Source: Kitagawia praeruptora (taxonomy: Eukaryota > Streptophyta > Magnoliopsida > Apiales > Apiaceae). Taken from it: a DNA stretch of 64,000 bases. The notes under the pieces were generated by a model. The model saw only the letters and a list, made by a program, of their open reading frames with translations. It was not told the DNA's origin and searched no databases. The DNA lies in NCBI GenBank assembly GCA_037693485.1, contig CM075347.1:146209501-146273500 (forward strand), read 5' to 3'. A program made the translations under genes and the position numbers. Positions 59,280 to 64,000 of this stretch are shown one piece after another. Position 1 is the stretch's first letter. Every line of letters begins with the position of its first letter.

Positions 59280-60310
59280 AAGCTGAACTAGATCATCTTC
59301 AGTATTGCTGAACTTGAATGATGAGCTTTGTTTATTGAGCCTTGTTACTCTTCTTTTTGGTGCACTGGTAGAACTGGTCTGCTGACTTCCTCTTTTCTTA
59401 GATGCATTAGTAGAGCTTCTTTGTTGAGTTCCAAATTTTCATCACAGCGGAATAATTGAGTTGAAGGTGGTGTGGAAGCTTTTCCTGGAACTTGACATAT
59501 TTCCTCCCAGTTTCTCCCCAGTCCTCTGTTTAACCTGGAACAAGAGGCATTTTCTTCCTTGGTATTTTTTTCAAAAAACCCATAAGATCCACAGTTTTAC
59601 CTTTCTCAGTTGTTGATGTTTGAGATGGGCCTTGTATCTTTGCTGCAATTTTTTCTTTTTCTAGAACCACTGCATTTGCCTCTTTTTCTGCCACCTCTGC
59701 ATTTTTCTCAATTTCTACCACCTTTGCATTTTGCTCACTGTCTGGCACCTCTGCATCTTTATCATTTTTAGGCCTATTTCCCCCTCTCCAAATAGATCAT
59801 TCTCTGCAAATAGATCATATGCTCCAAACTGGTCACTATAATCATAGTGTTCATCTTCTGCAAAAAATCATTGTCAGAGACATCTCCATCTTTTCCTGGA
59901 CTCTTACCAATTTCTTTGCCTTTTTTTGATCCACCAACATCTTTTGTTGCATCTCATTGTTTTTCTGGAGCTTTCTCATTTCCATTTTCCTCAGTTGCTT
60001 TGCCCTTTTTTCTAACTTGTAATTTTTGTCTCCTCAATTCCTTAGCACTTTTCTGCTTTGGAGTTGCCTTGTTTGAGCTGCCCTCTACATTCTTTGCTTT
60101 TTTTGGAGCATCACCTTACTCAACCCTTCTTATTTCAGCTTCCTCATCATTTGGCTTTGTTGGACATTTTTTCTTGTTGTGGCCACTCACCTTACACAAA
60201 CTGCAATGCATCACCCTTTTATTACTATACCTTTGCAACACTGGACCACCATTTGCTTGACTTGTTTGGGTCATATTTTCACCTTCCCAATGTTCCTTTC
60301 TCCTCAATTT
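59280..60310 (-). pseudogene. MULE-transposase-like C-terminal fragment
   Basis: Minus-strand pieces: a CCHC knuckle CSLCKVSGHNKKKCP in 60116-60307 (with RRKEHWEGENM), basic stretches (KELRRQKLQVRKKGKATEE, about 59980-60040), and 59530-59748 (AEVAEKEANAVVLEKEKIAA). The order, a basic region around a CCHC knuckle followed by a low-complexity tail, is what follows the catalytic domain in plant Mutator-like transposases. Frame breaks lie between the pieces, and the catalytic domain is absent. Confidence 0.5.
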
Positions 60311-60894
60311 GAATCAATTCATTAATCAAAAAGCATACAACATGTACAAATACAATCGAAAGGACAGACGCTTAAGGGGATCGCTGTTGAATCCTTCTTA
60401 GAGGCAACCAAGCGATTTGAAGATGATTGAAAGTATGTACTTATTTTCATCGGATTGTTCTGTGCAAATAACCATAGATGCGATCCCATAATAACCTTCA
60501 TCTCTGAATCAAAACCATAAAAACCTTGCCGATATATATCCTCGACCATGGAAAACACCAAAACCCAATCAAAGCAAAAAACCATACTCTCACAAGGAGA
60601 GACTAACAAAACCCAAATAAATTGGGAACTTATTGAAACCCAGATAAATTAGGAACTTATTGAAGGAAAACAGATATGAAACAAGAAAAAAAAAGGGATT
60701 GGGGCTTTCCACCGGTAAAAACTGATGGAAGCCCCTCAAAATTTTTTAATGGAAGCTAGGGTTTAGAGGGAGAGAGAGAATCCTAGGGGCTTTTTTTTTA
60801 AAGCTAGGATCACTAGTAATTTTTTGAGGTTTTTTGATAAATATATATAAAAAAGTAAATTTTTGCAATTTTACTTTTGTTAAGAAAAGCTTTT
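60311..60894. other. Non-coding gap
   Basis: No supported gene; a minus-strand ORF at 60322-60609 has no recognisable features. Confidence 0.4.
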
Positions 60895-60956
60895 TGCAAT
60901 TTTACTAAACTAAGTTTTAAAATTGCAAAAATACTACAAATTAGGGCAACCCTTCC

Positions 60957-62248
60957 TGTTAGTTACAGAGGCATGCCTGTACACATCTAATAACAAGCCT
61001 AATTGTTTGTAATGCTTTCATTACTTACATGACCTCTTAACTGAGGGAACCTCTAGTTGTAGAGTTTCTGTTTGTATTGTACTTGTAGTAGGCATCAAAT
61101 CCTAGTTGTGTAATTGTAATTATAAAGTCTAGAATAATGCTTGAAAGAAGTTCCAAGGTTCATGCCTCAAGCAAGGAGTTAAAGACTGTCAAATAATCAC
61201 AGTTGGGGATTTGAAGAAATGAAGAATTTGCCTAAGTACCAATTCGAGAAGTATATTTGTCTATTCGAGAAGTCCAGCATTCGAGAAGTCAGGGATTCGA
61301 TATCTCAAGACACTATTCGATATCTCTGAATACACTGTTCGATATCTCATTCGATATCTCAGGGATTCGATATGTCTACTACTCTATTCGAGAACTCAAG
61401 AAGTCAACAAGTCAAGATGGTATTCGAGTTCTCAAAGAGTCAACAAGTCAAAGTTCCATTCGATATCTCAAGGACTCAGAAAGCTATTCGATATCTCGAG
61501 GATTCGATAAGTCAAATGTTCTATTCGACAACTCAAGGAATCCTGATGGAAAAGAGTTATTTGAGAAGTGATTCGATATGTCAATATAACAGTATTCGAG
61601 AACTCAGAGTTATCGATCAAGTCAATTCTAGTTCTCGAATCACTTACTTAGTCACTTCTCGAATACATTCTTGGAGACAAAATACTGAAGAAATTGTACA
61701 AGTCAGAAACCTACAACAAGCCAATGCACTTTATGGACCACAATCTGTAACGTGCTCTGGAAAGCCTACAAGGAAGCTTGGAGAGATATAGAAGAGACAA
61801 GGAGCTAAAGAAGTGGATCTAAACAGGCTTTGCAAAGTCAAATCTGTAACCGTTTGGACACTTACTCAAAAAGGATAGACAGACTAGAAAGTAATTTGTT
61901 TAGCTACCTTATTTGCAGTAAGTAGGCTGTATCCATGTTCTATAAGGACACAGCCTCACTTCATAACTTAGCAACTTTTGTGAGTCAAGTTTTTCATACA
62001 CTGTAAGCTATATCTCTCTGAGAAAAACGAAGCTGAGAATACTACCATTTGTATTCACAGATTGTAGCAACCTTTATCTAATAATACATTAGATTAAAGT
62101 GATATTGTGTCTTGTGTTGTTTCTTTATCCGCACCTTCACTTCTACACACACAGGCACTTATCTGCTACATAGACTCAATCCAAGAAAAGTTCAAGAATC
62201 CATTCACCCCCCCCCTCTGTATTCTTTTACCGTATTCAATACTCAACA
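60957..62248 (+). repeat. Solo LTR of the first Sirevirus family
   Basis: TGTTAGTTACAGAGGCATG...ACTCAACA, 1292 bp, same family as 8222-9467. CTTCC flanks both sides (60952-60956 and 62249-62253): a perfect 5-bp target duplication with no internal region, so it arose by LTR-LTR recombination. It contains the ATTCGAGAA cluster at 61240-61680. Confidence 0.94.
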
Positions 62249-62274
62249 CTTCCCCCCTCCTGCCCAGCCTACCC

Positions 62275-62910
62275 AGATTGACAACTGAAAAATGGAACTT
62301 GAAATCAGCAACTGAATGCAACCACATGCAACTAAATTTGCAACTGAATGCAACCAAATGTAACTAAATTTCTGATTTCAAGTTCCATTTTTCAGTCGTC
62401 ATTTTCGACCTATTTTTTGAACTATATATATATATAAGGAGGTGCTCAAATGAGACCCCTCTTATAATGAGACCCTCTCTTATAATGAGTTCCCCTCATA
62501 TTTTATCTATTTTAAAGGTCCCCGCCAGGGGCACCCAATACAAAAAAGTCTTATAAATATACCCTCTATTCATTCATCAAAAAAATTAAAAAAAATTGAA
62601 AAAAACTGCTGCCACGTCATCATTTTTTTTTTTTCAAAATTTATTTTATTTTATTTTTTCTTTTCATAAATGGATAGAGGTTAGAATTATAAGACTTTAT
62701 CGTATTGGATGCCCCTGGCGGGGCCCTCTAAAATACAAGAAATATGAGGGGGACTCATTATAGAAGGGGTCTCATTTGAGCAGCCCCTATATATATATAT
62801 ATAGTTCGAAAAAGAGGTCGAAAATGACAACTGAAAAATGGAACTTGAAATCAGTAACTGAATGCAACCACATGCATCTAAATTTGCAACTACATCCAAC
62901 TGAATGTAAT
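62275..62910. repeat. Foldback palindrome with long arms
   Basis: The left arm (about 62365-62535) includes TTTCAAGTTCCATTTTTCAG, TCATTTTCGACC, (TA)n, GTGCTCAAATGAGACCCC and CCCGCCAGGGGCACCCAATAC. The right arm (about 62700-62865) is the inverse: GTATTGGATGCCCCTGGCGGG, GGGGTCTCATTTGAG, (TA)n, GGTCGAAAATGACAACTGAAA. The central ~160 bp is AT-rich. A smaller inverted repeat of the same words (GAAAAATGGAACTTGAAATC) is nested at 62285-62400. Confidence 0.8.
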
Positions 62911-62914
62911 TTTC

Positions 62915-63200
62915 GTTTTCAGTTGCATTCAATTGAATATGTCCCTGCGGGGCCTTGCAACTCAAATTCACCAAAATCACCCCACCATTTTAAAAAAAAA
63001 AGTTGAATGTGGTTGCATTTAATTGAATATTGCCCCTGGCGGGGCCTTGCAACCCAAATCCACCAAAATCTCTCCACCTTAAAAAAAAGTTGAATGTGAT
63101 TGCATTCAGTTGAATATTGCCCCTGGTGGGGCCTTTTGCAACCCAAATTCACCAAAATCTCCTCACCTTAAAAAAAAGTTGAATGTGGTTGCATTCAGTT
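62915..63200. repeat. ~88-bp tandem repeats with GCCCCTGGCGGGGCC
   Basis: About three and a half units starting GTTGAATGTGGTTGCATT at 63002, 63089 and 63178, plus a diverged one from 62915. Each has a GC palindrome (CCCCTGGCGGGG or variant), TTGCAACCCAAATTCACC and a poly-A tract. Confidence 0.85.
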
Positions 63201-63345
63201 GCAACTAAAATATCACCCCACCTTAAAAAAAAGTGTTGAAGTCGGCTGGGCACAAAGGGGAGGGGGGAAGGGTTGACCTAATTTGTAGTATTTTTGGAAT
63301 TTTGAAACTTAGTTTAGTAAAATTGAAATTAATTAAAGAAGATGG

Positions 63346-64000
63346 TATTTTTACAAATAGAAACTTTAAACCTAGTATTTTTGGTAAATCCCTAATTGTT
63401 TTCGTATATTTTGAGTTGTAGTTTTTTTATGTGTTATATAATTGAAAAAAATAAAAAAAATTACATTACTAAAAATATATAACATCTATTTAAAATATAA
63501 CTTTCCATTTTTTAAAATAATATTTGAATAATTGGTCCATGAATTGAATTCTTTGACCGCTGGTACATTAATTACTCTTAGGACCTAGGGCTAAATTTCA
63601 AATTCCCTTGAAGGATTTTGTTTCGTGCTATTTAGATATTAGATTAATTAGTTTTCGTTTATTTGAAATCAATATCTAAGATTTGATTATATTTTTTTAA
63701 TACTCATTTCTCAAACTCATAAATTATGAGTTTCGGGATAACCAAAAAAAAAATTTAACTGAAAAGAATTATTTTATTTTATTTCAATATACAAAAGTTT
63801 CCGGCTCAAGAGTTGTGTTAAAGGTAGCATGATCTTGGGGCCAAAAATTCTTGGGAATTCACCAAAAATACTAGATTTAAAATTCATATTTGCAAAAATA
63901 CCATATTCTTCAATTCATTGCAATTTTACCAAACTAAGTTTCAAAATTGCAAAAATACTAGGTCCCCCTTTCCCTCCCTCCCTCCCCCCCCCTTTCCCTC
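63346..64000. other. Non-coding right edge
   Basis: AT-rich. At 63929-63963 a further copy of the arm sequence CAATTTTACCAAACTAAGTT, then a C-rich run (TCCCTCCCTCCCTCCCCCCC) to the edge. Confidence 0.5.

Larger units (their letters stand above)
60895..63345. mobile_element. Compound inverted-repeat element (split by a solo LTR)
   Basis: The left arm (60895-60956, continuing at 62254-62275) reads CAATTTTACTAAACTAAGTT, CAAAAATACTACAAATTAGG, CAACCCTTCC, CCTGCCCAGCC. The right arm (63240-63345) is its inverse: GGCTGGGCAC, GGGAAGGGTTGACC, CTAATTTGTAGTATTTTTGG, AACTTAGTTTAGTAAAATTG. The arms are about 90-100 bp once the LTR is removed. Between them lie the foldback unit and tandem repeats. A further copy of the outer arm sequence is at 63929-63963 in direct orientation. 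Long inverted repeats suggest a Mutator-like or foldback element; exact ends and target duplication are unknown. Confidence 0.55.

Noticed and set aside
60322..60609. 95-aa minus-strand ORF
   Set aside because: No recognisable domain, start context or splice partner; kept as non-coding.

Overview
The window is nuclear DNA from a flowering plant, most likely a eudicot with a repeat-rich genome. The evidence is full-length and decayed Ty1/copia and Ty3/gypsy-type LTR elements, hAT/Stowaway/Helitron-type DNA elements, GT-AG introns, and an F-box/FBD/LRR pseudogene. The species cannot be named from the sequence. Most of the 64 kb is transposon; only two gene models with intact reading frames are visible.

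Layout. 1-9467 (+): 3' part of a decayed Sirevirus-lineage Copia element (end of pol, a long third ORF broken by stops, a frameshift and a small DNA-transposon insertion, polypurine tract, 3' LTR). 9506-9925: palindromic ~43-bp repeats that look like a CACTA end. 10215-10398: CCGAACC-rich hAT-like end, then unassigned AT-rich DNA. 12385-32693 (-): a tandem array of five ~1.09-kb LTRs separated by ~168-bp internal segments carrying only a primer-binding site and a polypurine tract. The second LTR of this array is split by a complete, very young Sirevirus-type element at 14108-28697 (-), with gag, pol, a 1331-aa third ORF, nearly identical LTRs, initiator-Met PBS, PPT and a 5-bp target duplication. 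32694-36024: AT-rich DNA with two non-autonomous hAT elements and a Stowaway MITE, each with its target duplication.

36025-39881 (+): an eight-exon gene of unknown family (352 aa) in which every intron is phase 1 and one exon is a recent tandem duplicate. 41583-43110 (-): F-box/FBD/LRR pseudogene. 43111-54540: AT-rich, with Helitron-type ends; the second candidate Helitron contains a degenerate Copia element (48888-53920, -). 55561-56150: decayed coding fragment. 56839-58599 (+): small two-exon GRF-zinc-finger gene with a heptad-repeat tail. 59280-60310 (-): CCHC-containing fragment like the tail of a MULE transposase.

60895-63345: a compound inverted-repeat element holding a solo LTR of the first Sirevirus family (60957-62248, 5-bp target duplication), a foldback palindrome and ~88-bp tandem repeats.

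The most unusual structures are the tandem LTR array with almost no internal region, clusters of a TTCGA-containing motif in non-coding parts of both Sireviruses (reverse-complementary between LTR and internal region in the first), the all-phase-1 gene with a duplicated exon, and the nested inverted-repeat element at the right end.
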